Origin: Carnegiea gigantea
Taxonomy: Eukaryota > Streptophyta > Magnoliopsida > Caryophyllales > Cactaceae
Length of the DNA: 64,000 nt
NCBI GenBank assembly: GCA_029747015.1
Contig: JAKOGI010000537.1
Location: 124,001-188,000 of the forward strand
Direction of reading: 5' to 3'
In this document: positions 34,456 through 47,595 of the stretch, in pieces
Position numbering within the stretch: position 1 is the stretch's first letter
Layout of the letters: each line of letters opens with the position of its first letter
Notes under the pieces: generated by a model
Databases searched by the model: none
Told to the model about the DNA's origin: nothing
What the model saw: only the letters and a program-made list of their open reading frames with translations
Made by a program: the position numbers and the translations under genes

Positions 34456-35514
34456 ATGATTCAGGACCTCACCTCGAAGAAGCTGATTGGAGAGGGTGAA
34501 GCGAGGAATGGGGTATACTACTTGAAGCCAAGTGCAGGAGGCACCAGTTTTGCAGCAATGCACACTAAAGAGGCAATATTATGGCATCAGCGTCTGGTTC
34601 ATCTGTCCTTTGATAGTCTGTCTTCGCTTTCAGTTAGTTGTGGTTTTCATTTGAATAAAGAACAATTGGGTTGTTGTGATGTATGCCATAGGGCGAAACA
34701 AACAAGGAGTCCGTTTACTATTAGCATTAATAAAGCCGAAAGACCATTTTCTCTAATACATTGTGACTTATGGGGTCGATATCATGCTCCTTCGCTTGGG
34801 GGTTGCCATTATTTTCTTTGCGTTGTGGATGACTTTAGTAGGGCAATATGGGTATTTCTTCTTAAAGACAAAACTGAGACTTACAATTGATTGGTGGATT
34901 TTTGGTCCATGATTAAAACCCAATTTGGGGGCCATGTTCAAAGAATACGCAGTGACAATGGGAAGGAGTTTACCAATAAGTCTCTACAAGCCTATTTTCG
35001 AGAAAATGGAATCTTGCATGAAACATCTTGTGTAGAGACCCCACAACAAAATGGAAGGGTAGAACGAAAAAATCGTCATATTTTAAATGTCGCGAGAGCT
35101 CTTGGATTTGAAGGATCCTTACCTTTAAGATTTTGGGGTGAATGTGTGCTTGCAGCAGCATATCTTATTAATAGGACTCCTATAAAAATTCTCAATTTTA
35201 AAACTCCTTTCAAGATTTTATATGGCTTGAGGCCCAATTATGACCACATTAAAGTTTTCGGGTGTCTGTCTTATGCACACAATCATGAGGTCAATCGAGA
35301 TAAGTTTGATGCTAGCGCCATTAAATGTATTTTTTTGGGTTATCCATATGGGCAAAAGGGTTGGCAAGTGTATGATTTGGAACGAAGACGAACATTTACA
35401 TCACGAGATGTAACCTTCTATGAAAATATTTTCCATTTGGTGAGAGCCCAGAAAATGCGGTGGATCAAGCTAAGGGAGAGAATCCGCAAAGGTCAACAGA
35501 TGGGCTCCTGCTAA
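34456..35514 (+). pseudogene. pol: Copia GAG-pre-integrase and integrase, one in-frame stop
   Basis: WHQRLVHLSFDSL and CCDVCHRAKQTRSPF form the HHCC zinc domain (about 34580-34720). The D-D-E core follows: aspartate in HCDLWG, aspartate in RIRSDNGKEF (34935-34970) and glutamate in NGRVERKNRHI (about 35050). A TGA at 34888 splits the frame without shifting it. FGCLSYAHNHE and IFLGYPYGQKGW (about 35260-35370) are the conserved copia integrase C-terminal part. All three catalytic acids are intact. Confidence 0.9.
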
Positions 35515-35861
35515 ATAATTTGGGGCCCGGTGTGCACGTTTTTGCTGACATTGATAATGGGCTACTTTTAGATAACCAGATTCATTTGCAAAGAGAGGAG
35601 GTCCCTGATGGAGAGGCACATGAATCATTACAAACAGGCCCAATTCACATACTTGAGCCTGGACAACCAAATGCAGTACAGCCCAGCGAAGGCACTAACG
35701 CTTTAGAAGAGAGAGATAGAGTCAGCGCAGGTGATCTTGGGCGCAGGCCTGCCAATGGTGGGCTACACAGTCAGAGATAGGGGGAGCCTACTGCACCTAC
35801 GAGCAGTGCTTCAAAACGTCCACAGCGACCACAAAGGCCTCCTGCACATCTAAAAGGCTAC
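35515..35861 (+). other. Integrase-RT linker of nested copia
   Basis: This is low-conservation linker, as usual between integrase and RT in copia polyproteins. Frames shift near 35460-35780. No domain is visible. Confidence 0.6.
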
Positions 35862-36693
35862 GTGTGTTCCGCTATTAAAAACCCCTCCTCATCACCAGCT
35901 CAATCGGCTCCTTCAGGTACATCCCATCCACTAGAGCATTATATTGCTTATGACAAATTCTCTCCACAATATCGTGCATTTCTTGCAGCCATCACATCAC
36001 ACAATGAGCCACAATATTATACTAAAGCAGTTCAAGACTCAAATTGGCAGGAAGCTTTGGCAAGGAAAATATCCGCACTGGAAGAGAATAATACATGGGA
36101 GTATGCCGTCTTATCACCCGAGAAGAGAGCCCTTAGTTCCAAGTGGGTTTATAAAATTAAATATCATGCTGATGGGACCACTGAGCGATATAAGGCTCTT
36201 CTAGTCGTGCTTGGTAATACACAGGTAGAGGGGGAGGATTTTCATGAGACATTTACTCCCGTAGCAAAAATGACTACTATTCGATGTCTCTTAACTCTAG
36301 CTATTTCCAAAGGTTGGGAGCTCCACCAAATGGATGTGCATAATGTATTTTTGCTTGGCGATCTTGATGAAGAAGTTTACATGAAACCACCACCAGGTTT
36401 TCAGCCTCCTCGGCATGATCTTGCGTGCAAACTAAGGAAGTCATTATATGGGCTTCGCCAAGCACCCAGGCAATGGTTCTTTAAGCTCGCATCCGCCCTG
36501 CGGGATTATGGATTTCTCCAATAACCATTGGATCATTCTTTATTTGTTTATCGCAGTGGCGATCATTTTTTTGGCCCTTCTTATATATATTGACGATCTT
36601 GTCTTGACAGGTAGCAGTCCAGTTCAATGCCAAACCTTTAAGCAATATTTGCATCAATGCTTCAAGCTCAAGGATCTTGGGCCACTGAAATAA
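35862..36693 (+). pseudogene. pol: Copia reverse transcriptase, stop and frameshift
   Basis: ALSSKWVYKIKYHADGTTER, then GEDFHETFTPVAKM, ELHQMDVHNVFLLGDL and SLYGLRQAPRQWF mark RT blocks 1-4. The catalytic box YIDD is at 36586-36597, followed by LVLTG. A TAA at 36522 and a frameshift in the T run near 36570 separate it from the first part. A further in-frame TAA lies at 36691. The catalytic residues themselves survive. Confidence 0.92.
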
Positions 36694-36696
36694 TTT

Positions 36697-37538
36697 TTGT
36701 GGATTGAAGTGGCCCACTCACCTCAAGGTCTATTCCTATGTCAATGTAAGTATGCATTGGACATTTTATCTGAAAGTGGGATGTTAGGTGCGAAACCTGC
36801 AGCTTGTCCTATGGAGCAAAATCATAAGCTGATGACTAAGTCAAGATCTCCTATTACTGATCTATCTAGGTATAGACATCTCGTTGGACGTCTCCTTTAT
36901 CTTACCATTACGAGACTAAATCTTGCACACTCAGTCCATATCTTGAGTCAATTCATGCAGGACCCTCGCCAAGGTCATTGGGAGGCTGCTATGCATCTGT
37001 TGCATTACTTGAAGTCTTGTCCAGGGCAAGGTCTTCTTCTACCCATCAGCAACTCACTTCACCTTCAAGTTTATTGTGATTCTGATTGGGCTAGTTGTCC
37101 AATGATGCACCGCTCGGACATGGGCTACTTACTTAAGCTCGGCCGAGCGCCGATTTCATGGAAGACAAAGAAACAAGCTACAGTGTCACGTTCCTCTGCA
37201 GAAGCAGAATATCAAGCCATGGCCAATGCCACCGGTGAAGTGATTTGGACAAGAAATCTCTTGAAGTTTCTTGGTGTTTCAGGGCCCCATGCGCATCTTT
37301 TTGTGATAACCAAGCAGCTCTTCACATAGTGAATAACCCTATTTTTCATGAGCGTACGAAACACATTGAAGTTGACTGTCATTTTATGCGTAAACATATT
37401 ATCTCTGGTGACATTAAGCCACACTATACTCCCTCGACAGAACAGTTGGCTAATATTTTTACTATAGCTCTAGGGCAATGCCAATTTCATTATCTTTTGG
37501 GCAAGTTGGGCATTCGTAACCCTCATGCGCCAACTTGA
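36697..37538 (+). pseudogene. pol: Copia RNase H, frameshifted
   Basis: The region reads on from RT in the same frame after the stop at 36691. VYCDSDWASCPMMHRS, ISWKTKKQATVSRSSAEAEY and ANATGEVIW give the D, E and D positions of copia RNase H. A frameshift near 37300 moves the end ([34 protein letters not shown]) into another frame, which ends at 37538 just before the polypurine tract. Confidence 0.92.
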
Positions 37539-37545
37539 GGGAGAG

Positions 37546-37749
37546 TATTAGGAAAAGACGCGCTTGGACATATTTTTGTACATATTGTGTTCTGTATTTT
37601 AGGTAGTTATTTAGATGTAATCTCCTAGAATAATTTTGGTTTTCCTATTCTTGTAACTGTCTTACTGTACAATGCATATATTTAAGCAATACAAGCAATG
37701 ACTGGGTAAGGGTTAAGATAAGAATTCTCACACAAATTACTTGGTTTCA
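37546..37749 (+). repeat. 3' LTR of nested copia
   Basis: It is nearly identical to 32858-33062, starting TATTAGGAAAAGA directly after the polypurine tract TTGAGGGAGAG (37535-37545) and ending TTGGTTTCA before CTTTC. Confidence 0.92.
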
Positions 37750-37754
37750 CTTTC

Positions 37755-39574
37755 AATACAATGAATGTTGTGTCTGTAAAATTTTCATATAGAAATAGGG
37801 TTCAAGAGGTGTCACTGTTGCACTTGTATGAAGAGCAGCGTGTTCTGGTGCATAGGTTGAAAATTGAAATTACATTGACCATCATAAGTATGATGGTGGA
37901 GGTATATATTTGCTGATCTGATCTGAGCTGAAGTGGTTCGTAATGTAGTGGGAATTATTAAATTGTAAAATTGGAATTGTGATGGTGGAGGCATTTAAAC
38001 TTGTCTGCTGATAGTCTGGATTTTTCTCTTTGTACTTCTGTATAGGAGTTTAAGATAGCAACGCTTTTGTCTTTGTATTTGATCAGATTTGCTTAGAAGT
38101 GTTTGATTTGTTATTGGATTGTGCAGTTATATGTTTGATCACTCGATTGCAATTTTTTATAATGTGACTGTTTGGATGTAAACTTTTTTTGTTTTCATTA
38201 CAAGATGAGCCATTGACTTATACCAACTATTCCTATGTGTTGTGGATAAAATCAAGTAAAATATACAGATTCAACAAGGATTCATTCAAGCTTTAAAAAG
38301 CTTCTAATAGGTTTTGTAGATTATCGACATCATCATCTAAGACAGAATATTATCAAAATTTTATTAAATGATTAACAGATTAGTTTTCAGGATATAAAGA
38401 GCACAATGCAGCCTTGAAAGAAGCTAGGGTTTCTCGGTATTATAATCTCACCCTAAGATTGTTTTATTTTCTCTGGGGAGGGGGTGTTGAAGGAACAAAA
38501 CTCGTCTAAATCAGAACAAGAACATTGTCTCAAATGAGTGATTAGGGACAGAGTTTCAAAACTCCAACAAATCACAAATTTGAAATTGATCACTCGAAAA
38601 TTATTGTCCCTTGAATCACAACTTATGAATTCTATGCTATTCTTTGGTTTTTTTTTTTTTTTACTTATTTGTTTTGAGTACATCGTAATCCCTTCAATTT
38701 ACTTTCGTTTCTCTTTGTTTATTTAATTCCTTTTTTAGAAATAATTATTTTCTAGGTCATGATCCTTAAAAGTTTTAATCTTTGGCAACGTCATATTAGA
38801 TTCAATAATTGTACTCTATAATAGGTTTAACTCCTCTCCTGGAGAAAAGGCTCTAGGTTCTTTGTTTTTTTCCTTCTTTTTTTAGTGATTCGTAACTATG
38901 CATTCATCACATTGTCTTTTTGTGTTTACAATGGTGTCATACTATCATACATTCATATAAGTTCATACAATAATATAATCTTTAGGACATAAAACAAAAG
39001 ATCTTAGTATATATAAAACGGAAAGTAAAGTAATTTCATAAATAATAAGAAGCATGCAAGACAAATGCTATGAGTTTCAGTAGCTTATCTTCATAGTCAA
39101 CTTTGTTACGTTTCCTATTCCATTACCAGATCCTTAATTAACCCCCTCCTCCAAAATATACTTGTCCTTTCCATCAAAGACTAGACAATTCATTTGGATG
39201 TTATACAATTTGAGCTTGATGAAAATACAAGTAAAAATTTTAAAACAATGGAAAAGAATAGAAAATACATCAAAAAAAAGAAAGAGAGCAAAAAAAAGAA
39301 AGAGAATAATCCTTGAGTTTAGGGGTCATAAAAAATATAGATGTTTGGTGTTAAGGTAGCGTAGGCAATGAGTAGTACTTGGCAAAAAAAATATGAAGAT
39401 AAGAAAATCACTTATGCTTGTTTCAGAAATGACACCTACCAATGAGTAGTGCCTATGAAATTGCTTTATTATTTGTACGGATGTGAGACTTGAGTTAAGT
39501 TGACATGGATTTCCCTCGTTTTTTTCCAAATACTGCGTACTTTTTTTGGTTAATTCAACAATTATTTAGAGGTA
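37755..39574 (+). other. 5' region of CACTA B between copia insertion and TNP2
   Basis: I see no coding sequence. The stretch is AT-rich, includes a T run at 38650-38662 and A/G-rich sequence at 39255-39310, and probably contains the first intron and leader of TNP2. It leads directly to the TNP2 start at 39575. Confidence 0.45.
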
Positions 39575-42500
39575 ATGGCACCTAATAAGGATTGGATGAA
39601 CCTTGAAGACTACCTTAGTGAAGAATATGAAAAAAGAGTGAAACGTTTCTTGGATTATGCATTTACTAAACTAAGAACAGAGTTCATCTGCTGTCGATGC
39701 ATGAAATGTGTAAACATAGAGTTTGGGAGTCGTGACCTAGTTCATAGGCATCTTTTAGCTTATGGAATGGTCAAAAGGTAGACATTTTGGTATCATCATG
39801 GGTAGACATTCAGTCAGCCTAGTCTTGACATGGATGATAATAATGATGATGATATAGATGAGGGTGATGAAATGTAGGGTATTTTGAGGGATTTGTATCA
39901 TGATTTTAATGATATAGGATCCTTCAGCCATGACAATCAAGAAGAGGAGCCAAATAATGAGGCTAAGAGCTTTTTTAGGCTATTGAAGGATTCACAGGAT
40001 CCCGTTTATGATGGGTATAAGTCTTCAAAAATGTCTACTTTAGTAAAACTCCTTGACATTGAAACTCTAGAACGATGGAGTAATGAGTCATTTACTATGC
40101 TATTAAAATTCATGAAAGAAGAGTTATTGCAAAGTGGATCAAACTTGCTGGACTGCTATTATGAGGCAAAAAAGATGATCAAAGATCTTGGACTTTCTTA
40201 TGAGAAAACCAATTCATATATGAATGATTATATGATATATTGGAAGGAGGATGAGAAGTTAGATATACGTAAGGTGTATGGTGCATCTAGATGGAGGACT
40301 AATAAGCATAATGGCGAGGACAAATATAAGTCAAATGGTAAAAAAATATCGTAAAAGACTTTGCATTATTTTCCATTCAAGCCAAGGTTATAGAGTTTAT
40401 ATATGTCCTCCAAGATAGCTTCTTTGATGACATGGCATCATAATAAAATAAAGAAAGATGGAATAATGAGGCATCCGACTGATTCTCTTGCATGGAAATC
40501 TTTTGATGAGTTGCATAAAGGGTTCGCTTCTAACCCTCGTAATGTTAGACTTGGCCTTGCTACTGATGGTTTCCAACCTTTCGCAAATTCTAAAACTTCA
40601 TATAGCATTTGCCCCGTTATTTTGTTTCCATATAACTTGCCACCTAAGTTATGTATGAGACAATCTAATATGATTCTTTCAATGCTTATTCTGGGTCTTG
40701 ATAGTCCTGGTGATGCAATTGATATGTATTTGCAACCCATAAATGAGGAGCTGAAGGAGTGATGGGAAGTGGGTGTTGAGACATACAATGCATCTTCTAA
40801 CTCTCATTTTCAACTCCATGCAAGTTTACTCTAGACAATAAACTTTTTTCTTGCATATGGCATGTTGTCAGGATGAAGTACTAAGGGGAAGCTAGCATGT
40901 CCCATTTGCATGAAGGAGACCCACTGGATGAGGTTGTCTCTTGGTGCTAAGCAATGCTATATGGGTCATCGATGCTATTTACCTATGAACCATAAATTTT
41001 CAAAACAGAAAGATCTATTTGATGGAACCATTGAGCGTGGTGTAGCCCTGAAGCCTAGTTCAATCGATGAAATTCTTCATTAAGTGAAAGATCTTGAGAA
41101 TCTTGTATTGACTAAGGCTCCCCATATGAAGGCCAAGATATCTCATGAGAAGAGGGGGGATAATCGAAACAAGAAAAGTATATTCTTTCAACTACCATAT
41201 TGGAAGGATCTTTTACTATGCCACAACCTAGATGTGATGCATATTGCAAAGATTATATACGATAATATTCTTAGAACAATCATGGACATTAAGGGAAAAA
41301 CCAAGGATACTATTAAGATGCATCTTGATTTAGAGAAAATGGGTTTAAGATCTGATTTGTACTTGTCAAAAGATGGGGGTAAGTTAAAGATGCCTCCTGC
41401 TTCATACACTTTATTTCCTCTTGAAAAGTGCATATTTTGCCAATTCTTGAAAGAGTTAAAATTTCCTGATGGATTTTCTTTCAACATATCTTATTGTGTG
41501 AATATGAAGGAGTCCAAAATATTTGGTCTCAAGAGTCATGATTGCCATGTTGTACTCAAACATCTCTTATCACTAGCTTTACATGGTCTTCTTGCAGCAC
41601 CAGTACGATTGGCGCTCATTGAGCTATCAATGTTCTTTGATATACTAGGTGCTAAAGAACTAAAGGTAGATGACTTGGAGCAAATTAAAGCTCAAATCCT
41701 CTTTACTTTATGCAATCTGGAAAAGGCTTTCCCTCTAGCTTTTTTTTTGATGCTATGTTGCATTTGTCTATCCACTTGGTTCATGAAGCTAAAATTGGGG
41801 GTCCAGTCCAGTTTAGGTGGATGTATCCTATCGAACAAGACATGTATACATTTAAGTCCTACATTCATAATAGGACTAGGCTAGACGCATCAATCGCAGA
41901 GGACTATTTCACTGATGAATGTATGACCCTTTGTTCAAGGTATCTATATAACATGGAGACCAAGTTCAATCATCCTCATCGGAATTATGAAAATTGAGCT
42001 GGAAATGATGGATGCTTATCTATTTTTAATCATCTTGGCCATGGATTAGGGTCCCAAAGAGTTCGTACTAATGTTGAGAAACATGAGTTAGATGAAGCTC
42101 ATATCCATATTTTGAAGAATTATGATCAGGTCCAACCTTTTCTAGAGTAACTCTTGCCTTGAAAGTATTTTTCTTCTTTTTCAACTCTTTGTATTCCAAA
42201 TTAATTTGTAAACATTAACTTTTTTTGTTTTATTTACACAATAATCTACAAGCCAACAATTTAATGCTACATTACTGAGGAGGAATGGTGTAAAAACATT
42301 AGAGAATGGCTCAAGTGTGAAGTAAGTGTATGATACTATATTAATTATCCTTTATATAGAAGTTAACACATGCATAACTTAATACATTGTAAATAATCTT
42401 TTTTGGTAGCATTGTTACATGAAGTTGAGAAGACTAACAAAATGGAAGATTTGCTTTCAGTGACATGTGGTCCAACAGAATATGTCACCTCTTTCAGTGG

Positions 42501-42987
42501 TTATATTGTTAATGGATATAGATTTCATACAGAAGAGCAGGAAAAGAGTTTTATAACTCAAAATAGTGATGTGGTCGTAATTAGAAATGTAGGCCAAGGA
42601 GATGAAAACATAGATTATTATGGGGTCTCGACTGATGTGCTTGAGCTATAATATCTCGGGGGAAAACAACTGGTATTATTTCATTGTAGGTGGTTCAATG
42701 TATATAACAAAATTAAAGGGATTAAAATGGAAGAGTATGGGTTTGTTACCATTAATTGCAAACGAAAATTAAAAACTAATGAACCGTTTATCCTAGCTAG
42801 CCAAGCAAATCAGGCTTTCTATGCGATCGATAATATGAACAAGGGGTAGCATGTAGTTCTCAAGTCGCAACCACATTCCTCTTATGAAATGTCATTATTA
42901 GATGATCCAAATGGTGTTACTTCTCGAAGTGAAGCATATCAAGACAGTGAACAGAGATCTAGAAAGAGGCGAAAGAGAGATATATAG
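39575..42987 (+). pseudogene. tnp2: TNP2-type transposase of CACTA B, nearly full length with breaks
   Basis: The start ATG 39575 gives MAPNKDWMNLEDYLSEEYEK, then the zinc domain FICCRCMKCVN. Then come SFFRLLKDSQDPVY and CYYEAKKMIKDLGLSYEK (40000-40210). The Transposase_21 core (40430-41040) includes DSLAWKSFDELHKGFASNPR, NVRLGLATDGFQPF and CPVILFPYNLPPKLC. DUF4218 (41460-41960) includes LKSHDCHVV and the GGPVQFRWMYP block. DUF4216 (42460-42760) and a basic tail RSRKRRKRDI end at TAG 42987. Stops at 39779, 40352, 40760 and others, plus frameshifts, break it. Unlike element A, the Transposase_21 core is present. Confidence 0.88.
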
Positions 42988-43610
42988 TTGTACTTTCTTT
43001 GATGATTATATTATTGATGTACTCTTGATACTTGCTAAGTAAACATTTCTTTTTTCTTATTTTAGAATGTCTTCAACAAATTTTATGTCCTACAATGTTC
43101 ATTTTCTTTGTTGTTAATGTTTGTTTCATTATTAGCATATTTGGCCCAAAGGTTTATGGGTGCATCTTTTTGGATTATAGTAAGTTGTGGTTTGAGACAA
43201 GGTATTAAATGACATTTAAAGTTATACTTTCTATCGATTACAATATTTTTGCCCCAAATTTATGGTTTACTATTTATGATCTTGCTACTTTCGAAAGTAA
43301 AAGAGCTTATACTTTAATGAAATGTGATATGGATGGTCTTATTATTTTTTTAAGGGGCATGGGAGCTCCATGTTGTCTGGCATGGGTTTTTGGTGAAATG
43401 TGGGTTTATCATCTTTGATTTCTAGCTTGGTATAATACATAATGTATACATAGTGTGCGGATGTATATGCTATAAAGGTAATATTTTCTAAGAAGTTGGT
43501 ACAATACTTATTCTAATTTCATTCAACTTGCTATAGAGTTAGGTGGCATCATTACACCCTTTCTTGTCTCATAATCAGGATTTGTACTTCTCTTTTTTAG
43601 TTTTTTTCTA

Positions 43611-46600
43611 ATGGTTCAACCTTGCTCTATAGCAGTCAATGCTACCACATCAACACCTATATGGGCAACCACTGTACACTTACAACAAGGGCAAGAAAGG
43701 TCAAAGGGCAGTGGTAACTACCATGATAAGGCCCGTGACACACCGATAGTAGCTGGAATAGATCTTAGAGCACCTAATTCATTCCAACTTAAGAGGTAAA
43801 CCTTAATTTTTGCATTGTTTCTTTAGCTTATGATAGATATGTTTGTTTTGGAAAATGACTACTTTTACTTTGGTTTTATCCTATTGTAGGAAGATGACTT
43901 CTATTGAATTAGGGAATGGACTTGGAAACAAGTCCTCCATGCCAAGGTCTGATAGGTAGATGTTTATAGCACTTTGGAGAGGGGTGCTAATTCAAACGTG
44001 CATCTAGAGAGTTTTACTATTATCGATAAATCAGATAACAATTCATTGATGAGACACTCATTAATCGAAGCTAATTCGGGTGAAAGAGGTCCTTTCAATC
44101 TGATAAGGCTTTTCTCTGGTTCTAGCAATCATGGTTTCCATCTACCTTCACCAGCACATAAGGATGATGTTGAGAATGATAGGGATGATGCTGACAATGA
44201 TGATAATGATGATGCGTCATTCTTAGAGAATGATGCTATATCATCCTCAGAAGATGAGGATTAGTATAATCCTGAACGTGCTTATAATTTCAACCATGCA
44301 TTACGAGAACATGAACTTGGTACTGAGATAACTCAAGTAGAGCATGATAATCATATGGAAACACTTCAAAATGAGGAAGAAATAAATAGTGATTAGCTTT
44401 CCTTGTTGCTCTATATTTAATTTTTTGTAATTATTTATGTTTTATTTATGCTCTAAATTTGTTCACAGGAGGTGCTTCTAAAATGAAAAAGCCAAGCAAA
44501 ACAATTGGAAAAACACAAGGTAGAAACAAACGTAAAGATGTTGCAAAGCTCAAACCTGGAGAGAAACTTCCCATAGAATTCTACCATAATTGTGTTGTAG
44601 AGAGAATTATGATATTTTTATAAGGTAGTTGGGAATTATAGTTCGTGATACTAACATGTGCCCTCTGAGAGTGCATAGATGGAAAGATATTGACGATAGA
44701 CAATTAGAGCACATGTGGCAGGCAGTAATGGTATGAGTAATTCTTTTAAAATTCACATATATTTATATTCATATATCTAAATGACAATTGAGGTTCATGC
44801 CAATGCTATTTATTTTCATTTTATTGTAGAATGTTTTCTCCAATCATGATATGGAAGTGTATCGTGAACATGTTTTCGACATGTGCATGACTTATGGACT
44901 AATTGGAGGGCTAACTTAAAGAGGTATAATATCACAAAGCCTGGAAGGAGCTTATGACAAGCTTTAGATCATGCATGGACTGGACTCGATAAGCATGAGT
45001 GAGAGTGGCTTGTGAAAGAGATTTATTCAAAGGAACCCCATAAGGTTTCATAGTAACATAATTTCTTTTCTTCTGCATATTGCTTTCCTTTTTTTTAACT
45101 ACTTATCATTATAATTAGTAACAAATTTCATCTTACTTTGTTGACATTTCTCAAATTTAGAAAGCAAGTGCTTGAAACTCTACAAATAGAGCATACTATA
45201 AGAAAGATAGACTCCATAGAATAGGAAGTAAGCATATCGACAAGTTGCTTGGGAGCTGGTAATATAATTATGAAACTTAAGTTTTTTTTTGCAATTTTAT
45301 GCATGTGATTGTTATATTTGACTCTCAATTTGAAATTGAAAAGGGTTGTAAAGATTGGGAATGAGCCATCTTTTCTTCAAATGTTTCGCGAAACTCACAA
45401 AAAGGGTATTGAGTTTGCAACTCCAAAGATAGCACAAAAATATGTACGTGTAGTCTATTGAAGCTGAGCAACTTTCTTTAGAAAGTACACATTGTTAATG
45501 TGATTTGCTTTTTTTTAAAATAGATGAAATACGAGATGTTATGGAAAGAGATCCTTCTCTTTCACAAATGGAGGTGGATGTTGTTCTTCAAAATATTTCA
45601 GTGAGTGTGTTTATGTGTTATGCATCTTCTAAGAAATTGTGGCTTTTCAGAAGAAGTGCCGGATTGCAAGATTGTGTCATGTGTTGTGCAAGATTGTGTT
45701 TATGTGTTGCGAGCTTTCAACATACTTGAATGATAAATAAGTCCCCTCTGCTTGATTGATTATGTATAACTTTTTTTCAATTGGCAGGTTACTGAAAAGG
45801 TTTTCAAGTGAAAATCTCGATTGATTATTGTGTGCTGCTGTTAGCATTACTATGTGCTGCTATTAGCATTACTACAACATGAGCAAGTCAAGTTGCATTA
45901 CTGTGTGCTGCTATTAGCATAGCAAGGTCAATTTACATGTGTTCTGGGTTAGGAAAGAACGTTAATAATCACGGAGGGTTACTGTGGCTTGTGTTGGCCA
46001 AATACTACTTTATCTTGGATTTTTCCTAGCAACACCTTGAGTTTCTTAAAAAAAAAAATAATAAACATTATATAGGTTTTTGGGCAAAATGGACAAAACC
46101 CATAGATTTCAAGTTAAAATTTTGCTTTGCTCATGGTATGTTATGTTTATACTACTCATAATATTTCTAGTTAGGTTGCTGTCATGCTGTCATGTTCTAT
46201 TAGACATTGTTAGGCCCCAATATCATGAGAGAGTTTAACCCCGCTTTCCTTTTAGAGATCGATGATACCTTCATGCAACAAAATATTTTTGATGTTGAGG
46301 ACCTAAGATGTGGGACCGTAATCTCATTTTAGAAAATCAGTGGTAGTTATTCCGACTGTGGATTCCTTAGGTAATAGATCATACCACTAGAGTGTGATAC
46401 TTTACCTAATTATGCTATTTTTTTCCTAATTACTTTCTACGATCATAGTACATTGCACAGAAAAACAAAATGGGGATCTTGGGGGTTGAATCCTAGTAAC
46501 TATGGTCTAAGTCCTACTGAGCAGGATATTACTGGAATATTAGATTTTTAACTCTTGTTTTCATGTCCATTAAATACTTTCAAATTGAACAATTATGAAG

Positions 46601-47595
46601 ATTTTTCAAAACAAGTTTGGCTTTGCCATTATTTTACCATGTAACTTTTTTATTTGGTTACTGAAAATGGAGCTCAAAATTACATGATTGAGAAAAAACT
46701 AGGTTGCAAAAAAAATCACTTTTATACTCTTCTTGATGAGAGTTACTGTCTATGTAAGTTGTTGATTCCTGTAGTATGTACCTATAAATGAACAATCTGA
46801 TGTTTTTCTTCACCTATGTAGGTGTTCTTAATAAAATGTTCTTTAAAACGAATAAGTTAATGTTTTCCTTTTTGTCCTTCAAATGTAACTTTTTGATATA
46901 GCATTGTAATTTTTTACTTTCTCTAGGAAGCTTGAACATTTGAACAGTGGTATGTATAGTTAACTGTTTCAATTTTAGTTCAGGCTAAAAGCTAGCAAAA
47001 CAAAATATCTTTAGTTATGTAGAATCGATTTGAGCTTGAAAATCTACAGTTCTTGCATTGTGGACTAGTGCGAGACTTGGTAGCCCGCTAGTATTAAGTT
47101 AGCTATTGCCAAGGATCCTTTATAGTACTTGGACATTTAGAGTGCGCCAGGGAAAATTTTGAATAGAACTCACTGAAATAGTGGCATTTTAAATTGCTTT
47201 TGCTCGTGGAAATTGTGGTTCTTTAGAAGAAGTGCTGGATTGCAAGATTGTGTTTATATGTTGTGCAGCTCTCAACATTCTTGAATGATAAATTAGTCCT
47301 CTCTGCTTGATTGATTATGTATAACTTTTTTTTCAATTGGCAGGTTGCTGAAAAGGTTTTTAAGTCAAAATCTCGAAGTCAGGTACTCGGCTTTGGAGGA
47401 GGAGTAAAGCCGAAAGATATAAGGGGGCCGTATTCTACTAGAGCAGAGCTTGAAGTTGAACTAAATGCCACCAGAAGAAAGAATGAAGTTCTTACTGATC
47501 GTTTGGCTATAGCCGAAGTGGAAAATCAAAAACTTCAAAATCGTGTGGAGCTGGTTGAAACTGAAATGATGAAGATTAGGGATCTTGTTTTCTAA
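43611..47595 (+). pseudogene. TNPA-type (Transposase_24-like) gene of CACTA B, with introns
   Basis: Coding islands are separated by AT-rich introns. The N-terminal islands are 43611-43799 and 43974-44264; the second has an acidic tail DDADNDDNDD. The island near 44480-44735 reads KLKPGEKLPIEFYHN and MCPLRVHRWKDIDDRQLEHM, a block typical of En/Spm second genes. Later islands have PSFLQMFRETHKKGIEFAT (about 45360) and EIRDVMERDPSLSQMEVDVV (about 45520). The last exon (about 47344-47595) reads VFKSKSRSQVLGFGGGVKPK and a coiled-coil end. A direct duplication of about 180 bases (45640 and 47205) disturbs the last intron. The role would be binding of subterminal repeats. Confidence 0.75.
45640..45826 (+). 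repeat. Duplicated exon-border segment, copy 1 (copy 2 at 47205-47385)
   Basis: Both copies contain GATTGCAAGATTGTGT, CTTGAATGATAAAT, TGATTGATTATGTATAAC, a T run, and the splice acceptor with exon start CAATTGGCAGGTT-CTGAAAAGG. In copy 1 the exon soon hits a stop; copy 2 leads into the intact exon. The 1.4 kb between has no coding sequence that I can see. Confidence 0.75.

Larger units (their letters stand above)
32858..37749 (+). mobile_element. Young Ty1/copia element nested in CACTA B
   Basis: LTRs of 205 and 204 bases (32858-33062, 37546-37749) are flanked by a perfect CTTTC duplication (32853-32857, 37750-37754). They begin with TA rather than TG and end with CA; both copies share the TA. 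The PBS is TGGTATCAGAGCC and the polypurine tract is TTGAGGGAGAG. Gag, protease, integrase, RT and RNase H are in copia order, with a handful of stops and frameshifts. About eight substitutions and one indel separate the LTRs, roughly 96% identity. Small LTRs, short length and integrase sequence suggest the Retrofit/Ale lineage (inferred). Confidence 0.93.
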
